A stretch of DNA of 50,123 bases from CAZAFD01 sp964484785 (lineage in GTDB: Bacteria > Pseudomonadota > Alphaproteobacteria > Rickettsiales > UBA1997). The stretch spans positions 1 to 50,123 of the forward strand of contig CAZAFD010000002.1 of NCBI GenBank assembly GCA_964484785.1, read 5' to 3'. The translations under genes and the position numbers were made by a program. Shown one piece after another: positions 41,129 through 49,963 of this stretch. Each line of letters begins with the position of its first letter. The first letter of the stretch is position 1. The notes under the pieces are model-generated. The model saw only the letters and a list, made by a program, of their open reading frames with translations, ran no database searches and was not told where the DNA came from.

Positions 41129-42040
41129 ATGTTCAATTTTTTTACAAAACAAGATAAAGATAAGGTAAAATCCAGCAAGATTGCTACAGGATTGAATGCT
41201 ATTTTTAATAGCAAGAAACTAGATGAGGAAATGTTAGATAAGTTAGAAGACTTATTATTGTCTAGTGATATTAGTGTTAGTATAGTTAGTGATATTATAA
41301 GGTTCTTAAAAAATAATCGATTTGATAAGGAAGTTAAATTATCAGATATAAAGGAAATTATTTATAATAAATTGGCTAGTATTTTTGCGGATTTGCCTAG
41401 TTCGAACCTGTTTAACTTTAGCGAAAAACCCTATGTGTTGGTATTTTTTGGCGTTAATGGATCGGGCAAAACTACACTTATAGGTAAATTAGCCAATAAA
41501 TTTAAGCTTGATGGTAAAAAAACTTTAGTGGCAGCTTGTGATACCTTTAGAGCTGGGGCTAGCGATCAATTAAGGGTTTGGACAGAAAGAAGTGGGGTTG
41601 ATATAGTTTTGCCAGAACGAGAGTTTCAAGATCCGGCTTCTTTAGCTTTTCAGGCATGTGAAAAAGCCCGTAAGGAAAACTATGATGTACTGTTAATAGA
41701 CACAGCTGGTAGGCTCCAAAGTAATACTAATTTAATGAATCAGCTAACAAAACTAGATAATATTTTAACCAAACTTGATAAAGGTAGGCATAAAAACTTT
41801 TTAGTTTTAGACGCCACTATAGGCCAAAATTCAAATACACAAATTGAGATGTTTAGTGGTGCTGTAAAAATTGATGAAATTATTATTAATAAAATGGATG
41901 GTACAGCCAAGGGTGGGGCCTTGGTTTCGATTACAGATAAGTTTAAAAAACCAATAGCATGTGTTGGTGCTGGTGAAAACATAGAAGATATTTATACTTT
42001 TGATTATAAGAATTTCTTAAAAAGTTTATTAGATTTATAA
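41129..42040 (+). CDS. ftsY: Signal recognition particle receptor FtsY
   Basis: A 303-residue SRP GTPase that docks ribosome-SRP complexes at the inner membrane. NG domain: helical N part, then GVNGSGKTTLIGKLA, DTFRAGASDQL, LIDTAGRLQ, TKLD-type region and NKMDGTAKGGAL. It lacks the acidic A domain of E. coli FtsY, as usual in Alphaproteobacteria. Its stop overlaps the smpB start by one base (TAATG). Confidence 0.96.
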   Translation: MFNFFTKQDKDKVKSSKIATGLNAIFNSKKLDEEMLDKLEDLLLSSDISVSIVSDIIRFLKNNRFDKEVKLSDIKEIIYNKLASIFADLPSSNLFNFSEKPYVLVFFGVNGSGKTTLIGKLANKFKLDGKKTLVAACDTFRAGASDQLRVWTERSGVDIVLPEREFQDPASLAFQACEKARKENYDVLLIDTAGRLQSNTNLMNQLTKLDNILTKLDKGRHKNFLVLDATIGQNSNTQIEMFSGAVKIDEIIINKMDGTAKGGALVSITDKFKKPIACVGAGENIEDIYTFDYKNFLKSLLDL

Positions 42041-42507
42041 TGTCAGAAACATATAAAATAGTCGCTCAAAACAAGAGGGCTAGATACGAATATTTTATTG
42101 AAGATGAGTATGAGGCTGGCTTGGTACTTTTGGGTTCCGAGATAAAATCTTTACGTGGTGGCAAGGCCAATATACAAGATGCTTTTGTAGAATTTTCTAA
42201 AGATGGACAGTTATATTTAATCAATTCTTACATAGCTCCTTATAAGATGGCTATTTTATTTAATCACGAACCATTAAGAAAAAGAAAATTACTTTTACAT
42301 TCTAGACAAATTAAAAAGATTATAGGTAAAATCAAGACCAAAGGAATAACTGTTGTTCCTTTAGTCTTATATTTTAATAATAAAAATATAGCTAAAATTA
42401 AAATAGCCGTAGCTAAGGGTAAAAAACTATACGACAAGAGACAAACTCTTAAAGAGAGAGATCAAAAAAGGAACGAGCAAAGGTTATTAAAAGATAGTAA
42501 TTATTAA
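42040..42507 (+). CDS. smpB: SsrA-binding protein SmpB
   Basis: A 155-residue partner of tmRNA in ribosome rescue. Typical sequence: NKRARYEYFIEDEYEAGLVLLGSEIKSLRGGKANIQDAFV, then LLLHSRQIKKI and a lysine-rich C-tail (KLYDKRQTLKERDQKR). ssrA itself is not seen in the window. It is translationally coupled to ftsY. Confidence 0.96.
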   Translation: MSETYKIVAQNKRARYEYFIEDEYEAGLVLLGSEIKSLRGGKANIQDAFVEFSKDGQLYLINSYIAPYKMAILFNHEPLRKRKLLLHSRQIKKIIGKIKTKGITVVPLVLYFNNKNIAKIKIAVAKGKKLYDKRQTLKERDQKRNEQRLLKDSNY

Positions 42508-42516
42508 AAAAGTTTT

Positions 42517-43338
42517 ATGGCAGATTCTTTTGAGGAATTAATAGCAATAGAGGAAGGCAAGGGGTTTTCTAAAGAGGAGTTTTTTTTATATGTTAATTTA
42601 TTTCTTTTTCTGAAGTTTGCTGAGCATCTTGATACCTTAAAGGGAGAAAAAATTAAAAGGATAAAATATTACTTCTCCAATGCTTTTGATATTTTATACA
42701 ACAGTTCATTTAAGACAGATTTTTTAGAGACTTTAATAGACTTTTCTAATTTTAAGAACAATATCTTGATAGAAGCAATGTTTAATTCTCTAAACATTAG
42801 TCCTTCTTATTTAGATGATGTTGATTCTAGAAAGAGAGTGGTTTTTATTATAATGATTGCAGTTTTATTTGCTTTAAATGGATATCGCGAAATTGTAAGA
42901 TTATTACGTAAACCACTTAGTTTTGCACCCAACCTGGAAAGCAAGATTAAGAGATTGGCCGAATCTGATTGTTCTGCTTTTTTACAAGAACTTAATGCTG
43001 GTCATTTTAATCGCATCATTCAAGATAAACAGGGTAATTATATTAGTGTTTGTGAAAAGATGGTTAGGTCTGCTTTAGAAAAGTCTCAATATCATAACCA
43101 TATTAAGCTCAGACAATTTATTCGATACGGCAATGATATAGATAATAATTATAAAAACTTAAAGAACTTGGATTTTATAATGGATTTTAGTCATTTAAGA
43201 AGAGTATATAGAGCACATATGAAGTCTGAACATCAGTTTCTTTATGAAAAAGCATTTTTCAGAGATCTTCCTAAATTTTTAGCTAATATAAGTCAGTACA
43301 ATAAAAAGGATACTGCTCCAGCTATAAGTGAGAATTAA
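42517..43338 (+). CDS. Protein of unknown function, 273 residues
   Basis: Not recognised. Mostly helical, mixed charge, rich in Phe, Tyr, Leu and Lys. One hydrophobic stretch (VVFIIMIAVLFALNGY, about 109-124) may be a membrane helix or a buried helix. No signal peptide and no cysteine pairs. It follows smpB by nine bases, so it is part of the kdsD-ftsY-smpB operon. It converges with ruvC with a 17-base overlap, so its C-terminal codons also serve ruvC on the other strand. Confidence 0.6.
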   Translation: MADSFEELIAIEEGKGFSKEEFFLYVNLFLFLKFAEHLDTLKGEKIKRIKYYFSNAFDILYNSSFKTDFLETLIDFSNFKNNILIEAMFNSLNISPSYLDDVDSRKRVVFIIMIAVLFALNGYREIVRLLRKPLSFAPNLESKIKRLAESDCSAFLQELNAGHFNRIIQDKQGNYISVCEKMVRSALEKSQYHNHIKLRQFIRYGNDIDNNYKNLKNLDFIMDFSHLRRVYRAHMKSEHQFLYEKAFFRDLPKFLANISQYNKKDTAPAISEN

Positions 43339-43813
43339 AACAAGTATTATTAATGTGACATATAGCTATAGCTAAAGCATCTGCTTCATCTTCAGTTTTG
43401 GTTGACGATAAGGGCAGTAAACATTTAATCATTGTTACTATTTGGTCTTTGTGAGCCTTGCCGATACCTGTTACTGCCTTTTTGACAGCGTTTGGTAGAT
43501 ATTCAAAAACATCCAAGTTATTCATTCCAGCAGCCAAAATAGCGGCTCCACGTGCATGACCCAATTTTAAAGAGGATACAGCGTTGTTATTCATAAAGGT
43601 TTGTTCTATTGCAAAAGACCTTGGTTTATAGGTCTTTATTATTGTGTCTATATTAGTATAGATGTTTTTTAATCTTAGTTCTATAGGTAGTTTTTGTTCA
43701 GTAAAAATAGTGCCACTATTTATATAAATTAGATTATTATTATCTAAACCAACTATCCCCCAACCGGTTTTGAGTAAACCAGGATCTATTCCTATAACTA
43801 TTTTATTCAACAT
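43322..43813 (-). CDS. ruvC: Holliday junction resolvase RuvC
   Basis: A 163-residue endonuclease that cuts four-way junctions with RuvAB. Catalytic acidic residues are visible: Asp10 in GIDPGLLKTGWG, Glu70 in FAIEQTF, Asp142 and Asp145 in EDEADALAIA. Start ATG 43813 overlaps the PBP1A stop by 11 bases. ruvAB are not in the window. Confidence 0.96.
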   Translation of the reverse strand: MLNKIVIGIDPGLLKTGWGIVGLDNNNLIYINSGTIFTEQKLPIELRLKNIYTNIDTIIKTYKPRSFAIEQTFMNNNAVSSLKLGHARGAAILAAGMNNLDVFEYLPNAVKKAVTGIGKAHKDQIVTMIKCLLPLSSTKTEDEADALAIAICHINNTCFNSHL

Positions 43814-46319
43814 CTTTAATAGATTTTAGTAACATTTCATCTAGAGAAGTTTCGTCATCAATTTCTACTTCCTCTGTAGCATTTATTATTGATTCTTTGT
43901 CGTGATATAAATTATCGATGGTTTTATCACTATTAATTTTAAAGGCTTCAAATATTATATCATTTTTGTCTGAACTTAAGTTTGGCTTTTGTCCAGTCTT
44001 ATTATCTATTTTTATAAATTCTATGTTTTCAGGAACTCGAAATGGTATGTCGGCCTTATCTTTTAAAATATTTTTCATAGCACTAACGAAAATTGGTAGA
44101 GCGGTTCTAGAACCTGTTTCTTCATCTCCTAGACTGATACTGTTATCATAACCAACATAAACTCCCATCACAAAATCTGGGGAAAATCCTATAAACCATG
44201 TGTCCTTATAATTATTGCTGGTGCCTGTTTTTCCACCAATTGTTTTACCTATAGCTTTAGCTCTCCAACCAGTACCGTTTTTAACAGCATCTTCCAAGAT
44301 ATAAATTATTTGGTAAGCGTTGGCTGGATCTATGATGCTTTTTCTCTTATCTTTTAGTTCTGGGATCAAGACTTTATCAATGTTCTCTTCTGTGACTATA
44401 CAGAAAGGGCACTCCCTATTGTCCATTCTATAAATTATTTTGCCGTATTGATCTTGAATTTTTTCTATAAGATTTAGATCGATTTCTTTACCTCCATTGA
44501 CCAATATAGCGTAGGCTCTGGTTAAATCTATTAGTTTTGTTTCTAAAGAACCTAGAACCATAGAATATAAAGCTTGCGGCTGTTTGTTTATATTTAATCG
44601 CCTTATCATTTCTGTAACTTTATTTAGACCAAGTTGGTCGGCTAATCTAACCGTTGCAACGTTGTGTGATTTTTTTAGTGCTGTCCTCAAGGTTATGGGG
44701 CCATAATACATATCAGCATAATAGTTGTGAGGAGTATATGGTGGTAAACCATATCCTTGATCTAGAGTAATTTCTTCATCTACTACTATGCTTGCTGGAC
44801 TATATCCGTTTTCAAAGGCAGAAAGATATACAAAAGGCTTGATTGTAGAACCGATTTGTCTTGTGGCTTGAGTTACTCTGTTGAAGTTTGTTTCAGAGTC
44901 TATATAGCCACCTACCATACCCAAGATTCTACCAGTATGAGGATCTAACATAACAGCGCCGCCGTTTGTTACTGGTACTTGTCTTAATAAATATCCAGAG
45001 TTTTGGCTGGCTTTAACTAGAATTACATCTCCCAATCTTATATTCAGATCCTGTATTTTAGTAGCTACTTTTTTTTGTGCCTTGTCTTCCCGAGATATAG
45101 CCCAATTATTGGATTTAAAATCCAGATAGCTTGTTATATAATTTTTACCATTGATATTTACTGTAATATCATACAAATGTTGTGTTTTTGTATCTAGTAG
45201 ACCAATTTTAGCACGATTATCTTTATTATTTATGTCTAATATTACGGCTTTTAGCCAGCCGTTTCTAATATAGCTATTTGTGTGGAAGGTTGCTAATTTT
45301 TCTGGCCAGGTATTTTCAAAATCTGTATCATCATATATATTACCTAGACTGCCACGATAACCATATCTTCTTTCATAAGCTTCTATCCCGTTTTTTAAAG
45401 CTTCTCGCATGGCTTCTTGTATATCTGGATCTAGTGTTGTTGTTATTACTAAACCTCCAGTTAAGAGAGTGTTTTCATCGGTAAGCTCGATTATTTTTTT
45501 TCTGGCGTCTTCAGTAAAAGAACCAGCTATAAAGTATTCAGAAGATTCTTTTTCTGAAACGTGTATCTCGGTTTTTATGGCTTTATCCATTTGGTCCTTT
45601 GTGATAAGGCCTTTTTCGTATAATCTTCCTATAACCCAATTTCTACGTTTTAATGCTCCGCTATAATTTACCTTTGGGTTAAGGTGTCCTGGTGCCTTGG
45701 GTAGGGCTGCCAGTAGAGCTACTTCTTCTATTTCAAGATCGTCTAACGACTTATTAAAGTAGTTTAATGCTCCGGCTGCTACACCATAGGCTCTAGCTCC
45801 TAAAAATATTTGATTTAGATATAGTTCTAGAACCTTATTTTTTGGTATAGCTCTAGTGATCTTAAGCGATAAAATTGCTTCTTTAATTTTTCTTTCAAGT
45901 GTCTTATCGTTAGTTAATAAAAAATTTTTTGCTACTTGTTGAGTAATTGTGGATCCTCCACGTATTTTACGTGAATCAAAATTAGATCTCGCATTATCTA
46001 TGGCTGCAGATATGATTGATTTTATACTGATTCCAAAGTGATAATAAAAATCTGCGTCCTCAGCTACTATAAAAGCATCTTTTACTAATTTTGGAATATT
46101 ATCAATCGGCACAAACAGTCTTTTTTCTTTGGCGTATTCTTTTAGTAAACGGCCATTATTGGTATAAAGTCTACTTGTTAAAATTGGATTGTAATTCTTT
46201 AGTTGTTCGATACTTGGTAATTTAGCGTTATAATAATTAAAAATGCATATTGAAACTAGTATGCCTGAAGCTGTACCAATTAAGAATAATGATGTTAAAA
46301 GACGTAAAAATTTTTTCAT
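43803..46319 (-). CDS. Penicillin-binding protein 1A (bifunctional)
   Basis: An 838-residue class A PBP. After an N-terminal anchor (LLTSLFLIGTASGILVSICIF) comes the GT51 glycosyltransferase with VAEDADFYYHFG (catalytic Glu87) and RGGSTITQQVAKN. An OB-like insert follows, then the transpeptidase with SxxK (GSTIKPF, about 489), SxN (KKSHN, about 551) and KTGTS (about 694). It polymerises and cross-links peptidoglycan, consistent with ddh supplying meso-DAP. ruvC starts inside its 3' end. Confidence 0.95.
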   Translation of the reverse strand: MKKFLRLLTSLFLIGTASGILVSICIFNYYNAKLPSIEQLKNYNPILTSRLYTNNGRLLKEYAKEKRLFVPIDNIPKLVKDAFIVAEDADFYYHFGISIKSIISAAIDNARSNFDSRKIRGGSTITQQVAKNFLLTNDKTLERKIKEAILSLKITRAIPKNKVLELYLNQIFLGARAYGVAAGALNYFNKSLDDLEIEEVALLAALPKAPGHLNPKVNYSGALKRRNWVIGRLYEKGLITKDQMDKAIKTEIHVSEKESSEYFIAGSFTEDARKKIIELTDENTLLTGGLVITTTLDPDIQEAMREALKNGIEAYERRYGYRGSLGNIYDDTDFENTWPEKLATFHTNSYIRNGWLKAVILDINNKDNRAKIGLLDTKTQHLYDITVNINGKNYITSYLDFKSNNWAISREDKAQKKVATKIQDLNIRLGDVILVKASQNSGYLLRQVPVTNGGAVMLDPHTGRILGMVGGYIDSETNFNRVTQATRQIGSTIKPFVYLSAFENGYSPASIVVDEEITLDQGYGLPPYTPHNYYADMYYGPITLRTALKKSHNVATVRLADQLGLNKVTEMIRRLNINKQPQALYSMVLGSLETKLIDLTRAYAILVNGGKEIDLNLIEKIQDQYGKIIYRMDNRECPFCIVTEENIDKVLIPELKDKRKSIIDPANAYQIIYILEDAVKNGTGWRAKAIGKTIGGKTGTSNNYKDTWFIGFSPDFVMGVYVGYDNSISLGDEETGSRTALPIFVSAMKNILKDKADIPFRVPENIEFIKIDNKTGQKPNLSSDKNDIIFEAFKINSDKTIDNLYHDKESIINATEEVEIDDETSLDEMLLKSIKDVE

Positions 46320-46362
46320 ATTAAAATTTGGATCAGTATTTCCTCTCTAATAATAACAATAA

Positions 46363-47001
46363 TTATAAATATTTTGTTAATATTGTTAAGATTTTCTTCT
46401 GTACTTCCTCTATATTTAGTTCAGTTACATTCAAGATCTTACATCGATTACTTTCTTCTTGAGATAAACGCTTAAATCCTTCTCTTACTCTTCTATGGTA
46501 ATCTAATTCCATATCCTCAAATTTATTTTTAACACCCCGTTTATTGGCGCGTTTTAGTCCTTCTTCTATATCTAGATCTAAAATTAATGTTATATCTGGT
46601 TTAAAGTCATCTAATACTATTTTTCTTATAGTGTTAATCTTATCAATATCAAATTTATAGCCGTATCCTTGGTATGCCAAACTTGAATCAAAATACCTAT
46701 CAGAAACAACAGTAATATTTTGTGAAAGTAATGGTTTTATTTTTTTAACTGTATGTACTCGTCTTGAAGCATACATCAAAAGGAGTTCTGTTATACCATC
46801 CCATTTGCCCACTCCACCATTAAATAGTAGAGATCTTATTTCTTCTGCCTCGTCGCAGCCTCCCGGTTCTCTTGTCCAAACGGCCTGTATACCTTTATTG
46901 TTTAAATAATCGACCAATAGTTTTGATTGAGTGCTTTTGCCAACTCCCTCTGGCCCCTCAAATGTGATAAACTTACCACGAAGTTTTTCTAAATTTTCCA
47001 T
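46363..47001 (-). CDS. tmk: Thymidylate kinase
   Basis: About 212 residues. P-loop GPEGVGKST, DRYFDSSLAYQGYG and DR-type LID region. It phosphorylates dTMP to dTDP. The likely start is ATG 47001 (MENLEKLRGKFI); an in-frame TTG two codons upstream is less likely. It follows parB and precedes PBP1A on the same strand. Confidence 0.95.
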   Translation of the reverse strand: MENLEKLRGKFITFEGPEGVGKSTQSKLLVDYLNNKGIQAVWTREPGGCDEAEEIRSLLFNGGVGKWDGITELLLMYASRRVHTVKKIKPLLSQNITVVSDRYFDSSLAYQGYGYKFDIDKINTIRKIVLDDFKPDITLILDLDIEEGLKRANKRGVKNKFEDMELDYHRRVREGFKRLSQEESNRCKILNVTELNIEEVQKKILTILTKYL

Positions 47002-47019
47002 TTTCAAATTATGTTTTTG

Positions 47020-47865
47020 CTAATTTATTTTGTCTAATAATAGATTTAGTTCTTTGGTATTATTATATTTTATTACTAACTGCCCTCCATCGTTTTCGGA
47101 ATTGTTAGTAATTTTAAAGGAAAAGTTTTTCAACTTGTCCTTTAATACATCATGTATTTCTTGAGATATAGAATGTTTATTCTTTTTTATAACTTTTTTA
47201 GTTTTTACTAATTTTTCTACTTGGCGCACAGATAGATTATTTTCTAAAATATATTGAGCTAATTCTTCGGCGCGTGGGTTGCCTATTAATGGTCTTATAT
47301 GACCATAATCCAATAAACCCTTATTCAAATAATCTAAAACTTTATCAGGTAGATTCAATACACGTAGTATATTTGCTATATAGCTTCGGCTCTTACCAAT
47401 TTTTTCTGCCAACTGTGTCTGGGTAAAATTATAAAGATCTATTAAATTTTTGTAGGCTATGGCCTCTTCTATTGTATTTAAGTTAGATCTTTGGATATTC
47501 TCTATTATACTAAGATTAAAACTATTTTCATTATCTAGATTTTTTACTATTGCCTGAATTTTTTTGAATCCAAGAATTTTGCAGGCTCTATATCTTCTCT
47601 CTCCTGCAATGATCTCGTATTTGCCACTTTGATTTGTACTTGGTCTGACTATAATAGGTTGTAATAAGCCAAAGTTCTTTATAGATTGGGCTAAATCATC
47701 TAATTCTTCTTTGTTAAATTCTTTTCTTGGTTGTTTGGGGTTTGGATAGATTAAATCTATATCTAGTTCATTATCGAATTCTAGATTTTTTGTAGTATTT
47801 ACAAATATTTTTCTTTCTCCTAGTAGGCTGGCTAATCCCTTGCCTAATCTGCTTGTATTATTCAT
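47020..47865 (-). CDS. parB: Chromosome partitioning protein ParB
   Basis: A 281-residue CTPase/parS-binding protein. The N-terminal NRLGKGLASLLGE-type opening is followed by PNPKQPRKEF, GERRYRACKILG (CTP-binding), NIQRSNLNTIEEA, then a helix-turn-helix TQLAEKIGKSRSYIANILRVLNLP and a C-terminal dimer domain. Its start overlaps the parA stop by four bases (ATGA). Confidence 0.96.
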   Translation of the reverse strand: MNNTSRLGKGLASLLGERKIFVNTTKNLEFDNELDIDLIYPNPKQPRKEFNKEELDDLAQSIKNFGLLQPIIVRPSTNQSGKYEIIAGERRYRACKILGFKKIQAIVKNLDNENSFNLSIIENIQRSNLNTIEEAIAYKNLIDLYNFTQTQLAEKIGKSRSYIANILRVLNLPDKVLDYLNKGLLDYGHIRPLIGNPRAEELAQYILENNLSVRQVEKLVKTKKVIKKNKHSISQEIHDVLKDKLKNFSFKITNNSENDGGQLVIKYNNTKELNLLLDKIN

Positions 47866-48632
47866 TTTTTGCGTGATTTTTTGATAATTTCTTCCACTAG
47901 AGACATATAAGCTATTGAGCCAGAACAGTTCGAATCGTATAATATTGCTGGTATTCCATGCGATGCAGCTTCAGACAGTCTAATGTTTCTAGGAATTACT
48001 GTTTTATAAACCAAATCACCTAGACAATCTCTTACATCCTTTTCTATATTTTCTGTTAACTTGTTTCGCCTATCATACATAGTAAGAAGTATTCCATCAA
48101 TTGTTAAGTGTTTATTAAAATTTTCTTTGATTCTTTCTATGCTATCTAGTAAATGAGCCAGCCCTTCTAGGGCAAAAAATTCACATTGCAGCGGAACTAT
48201 AATTGAATCAGAAGCGCATAAGGCATTAATGGTTAACATACTCAATGATGGAGGACAATCAATTAAAATATAATCAAAATTTTCTTTTATATCTTTCAAT
48301 TTATTTTTTAAAATATATTCCCTTTTATCAAAGCTACACAATTCAATTTCCGCGGCGGCTAGATCTAAATTTGATAATAATATGTTTAAATTAGGTATAC
48401 GAGTTTTTGTAATTGCTGTATTTATATCTAAGTTATCTACAACTACTGTGTAGCTATTGTTTAATTCTTTGTTCATACTTTCAAATCCTAGGCCTGAGCT
48501 GCAATTACCTTGTGGATCAAAGTCTATTAAAAGTATTTTATAATTTATAGCAGCTAAAGTGCCGGCTAAGTTTATCGCCGTCGTTGTTTTACCAACGCCG
48601 CCCTTTTGGTTAACGATAGATATTACTTGCAT
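47862..48632 (-). CDS. parA: Chromosome partitioning ATPase ParA
   Basis: A 256-residue deviant Walker ATPase. Walker A' KGGVGKTTTAINLA, switch region IDFDPQGNCSSGLG, Walker B YILIDCPPSLS. It moves ParB-parS complexes along the nucleoid. Short length without an N-terminal DNA-binding extension marks it as chromosomal (Soj-like), not P1-plasmid type. A parS site lies 89-104 bases upstream of its start. Confidence 0.96.
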   Translation of the reverse strand: MQVISIVNQKGGVGKTTTAINLAGTLAAINYKILLIDFDPQGNCSSGLGFESMNKELNNSYTVVVDNLDINTAITKTRIPNLNILLSNLDLAAAEIELCSFDKREYILKNKLKDIKENFDYILIDCPPSLSMLTINALCASDSIIVPLQCEFFALEGLAHLLDSIERIKENFNKHLTIDGILLTMYDRRNKLTENIEKDVRDCLGDLVYKTVIPRNIRLSEAASHGIPAILYDSNCSGSIAYMSLVEEIIKKSRKK

Positions 48633-48711
48633 TACAGTAAACAGCTTTTTTAAATTCGAAATAATTTCAGGTTAAAAGGTAAAGCAGAAATTTTATATTT
48701 GCAAGTTAATG

Positions 48712-48736
48712 TAACACTAGTGTTAAACGTGAAACA
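48712..48736. promoter_or_regulatory. parS site and adjoining palindrome
   Basis: TGTTAAACGTGAAACA at 48721-48736 matches 14 of 16 bases of the consensus parS TGTTTCACGTGAAACA. It overlaps a perfect 14-bp palindrome TAACACTAGTGTTA at 48712-48725. It sits upstream of parA, just beyond the stop of the 339-residue gene, so it can serve both as a partition site and for parAB autoregulation. Confidence 0.75.
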
Positions 48737-49756
48737 TTATAGAGTTTTTGCTCTTTGTAAAGTGCCTTTTTCACTGTGCAAGTACTTATCAACATAACTA
48801 TTTTTGTTTTTTTGGTCAAGACTATTTGTATTTTTTGCAATACTTGTTGTTTGTTGTTTTTTGATTCCCTGCTTATATGTTCTTAAAGTATCTACTGCGG
48901 TTTGTGCTATTGATAAACCTTGTTTGCTAGCATATACAACGAGTGATGTTTTTATGGCTGTGGTTAATGCTTTGGTGAGTACATTACAAAATAATCTGGT
49001 ATCATTAAAGCTTGGTGTATAACTAGTTAATCTGCTGTTTCTAGTCTGAAGACTAGAAGTATATTGATTAGTTTTTTGTTGTCCTGGTTGTTGATGATTA
49101 GAAGGTGAAGATAAACTTGGTACAGAGGACTCTTCTATTATAGGTTTCGAGCGAAGAAGAGTTAAGTCCTTAATTGTTTGAATAGGTCTAAGAACAGCAT
49201 TTTTAAGCCTGTCGGTTAACCGTGGCTTTGTAATATCAATAAGACCTTGCTCCTTGGCGGGTTTGGCACGTAATGTTTGTTGGGTTTTTAATTTATGTAA
49301 ACTATTTAAAAATCGCTCAAAATTTCTATTAACCATTCTAGCCATATTAAGCACGCGGCCTAATCCAGATGTCTCCTGCAAAGATTGACCTCTATGAATT
49401 GGATTAATGTCGGCTCCCAAGGCAAATTGATGGATCCAATAAGATAAAGCACCTAATAATCCAGCTTTTTTTAATTTTGTTTTTTTATATTTTCTTTTAT
49501 TTAATAAAAGCCTTAAATATTCAATAAAAGACTCCATATCAAAAAAACCTAAACTTATTAGATATTGTATTAAGTCTTCAAAGTTTTGTAATTCGTTAAA
49601 AACTGGTTGTAAAACTTCGTTTTGCTCAACTTTATTTGTTTGAATTGATTGCTGCAAACCACTAAAGATTTGGTCTATAAGGTTTTGATATTCATCTACC
49701 TTGTCTTGTGGTAGTATAAAGTTATTGCCAAATGGATTCTCAAATTGAACATTCAT
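48737..49756 (-). CDS. Protein of unknown function, 339 residues, Gln/Ser/Lys-rich
   Basis: Not recognised. N-terminal 60 residues are acidic and helical (FNELQNFEDLIQYLISLGFF); 80-130 are basic; 215-250 are a low-complexity Gln/Ser/Asn region (SLSSPSNHQQPGQQKTNQY); the C-terminal part has LVVYASKQGLSIAQTAVDTL and ends in a basic tail. No signal peptide or clear membrane helix. It sits between parS and a tRNA that borders an apparent integrated element. Such composition is seen in effector-like or phage-related proteins, but nothing here proves it. Confidence 0.55.
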   Translation of the reverse strand: MNVQFENPFGNNFILPQDKVDEYQNLIDQIFSGLQQSIQTNKVEQNEVLQPVFNELQNFEDLIQYLISLGFFDMESFIEYLRLLLNKRKYKKTKLKKAGLLGALSYWIHQFALGADINPIHRGQSLQETSGLGRVLNMARMVNRNFERFLNSLHKLKTQQTLRAKPAKEQGLIDITKPRLTDRLKNAVLRPIQTIKDLTLLRSKPIIEESSVPSLSSPSNHQQPGQQKTNQYTSSLQTRNSRLTSYTPSFNDTRLFCNVLTKALTTAIKTSLVVYASKQGLSIAQTAVDTLRTYKQGIKKQQTTSIAKNTNSLDQKNKNSYVDKYLHSEKGTLQRAKTL

Positions 49757-49846
49757 AATTATTATAAATAAATGTTGTTCTTTTTACAGAGAAAATAATG
49801 ATAAAAACCAAGTAAAAATCAAGAAAAATTACAAAAGTTAATCAAC

Positions 49847-49874
49847 TTGAAAAATAAATATTTGTATATATACT
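49847..49874 (+). promoter_or_regulatory. Promoter of tRNA-Thr(GGU)
   Basis: TTGAAA (49847-49852) and TATACT (49869-49874) are 16 bases apart, each 5/6. The expected start near 49881 lies eight bases before the tRNA. Confidence 0.6.
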
Positions 49875-49888
49875 TACCCGTATAAGAA

Positions 49889-49963
49889 GCCGCCATAGCT
49901 CAGGGGTAGAGCAACACATTGGTAATGTGTAGGTCGGTGGTCCAATTCCACCTGGCGGCACCA
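49889..49963 (+). tRNA. tRNA-Thr (anticodon GGU)
   Basis: Complete cloverleaf: acceptor GCCGCCA/TGGCGGC with all seven pairs, D arm GCTC/GAGC, anticodon stem ACACA/TGTGT around TTGGTAA (anticodon GGT, Thr), T stem GGTGG/CCACC, and an encoded CCA. The T loop is TCCAATT, so position 55 is C instead of the nearly universal U. The 3' half of the gene overlaps the antisense recombinase frame. Confidence 0.93.
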
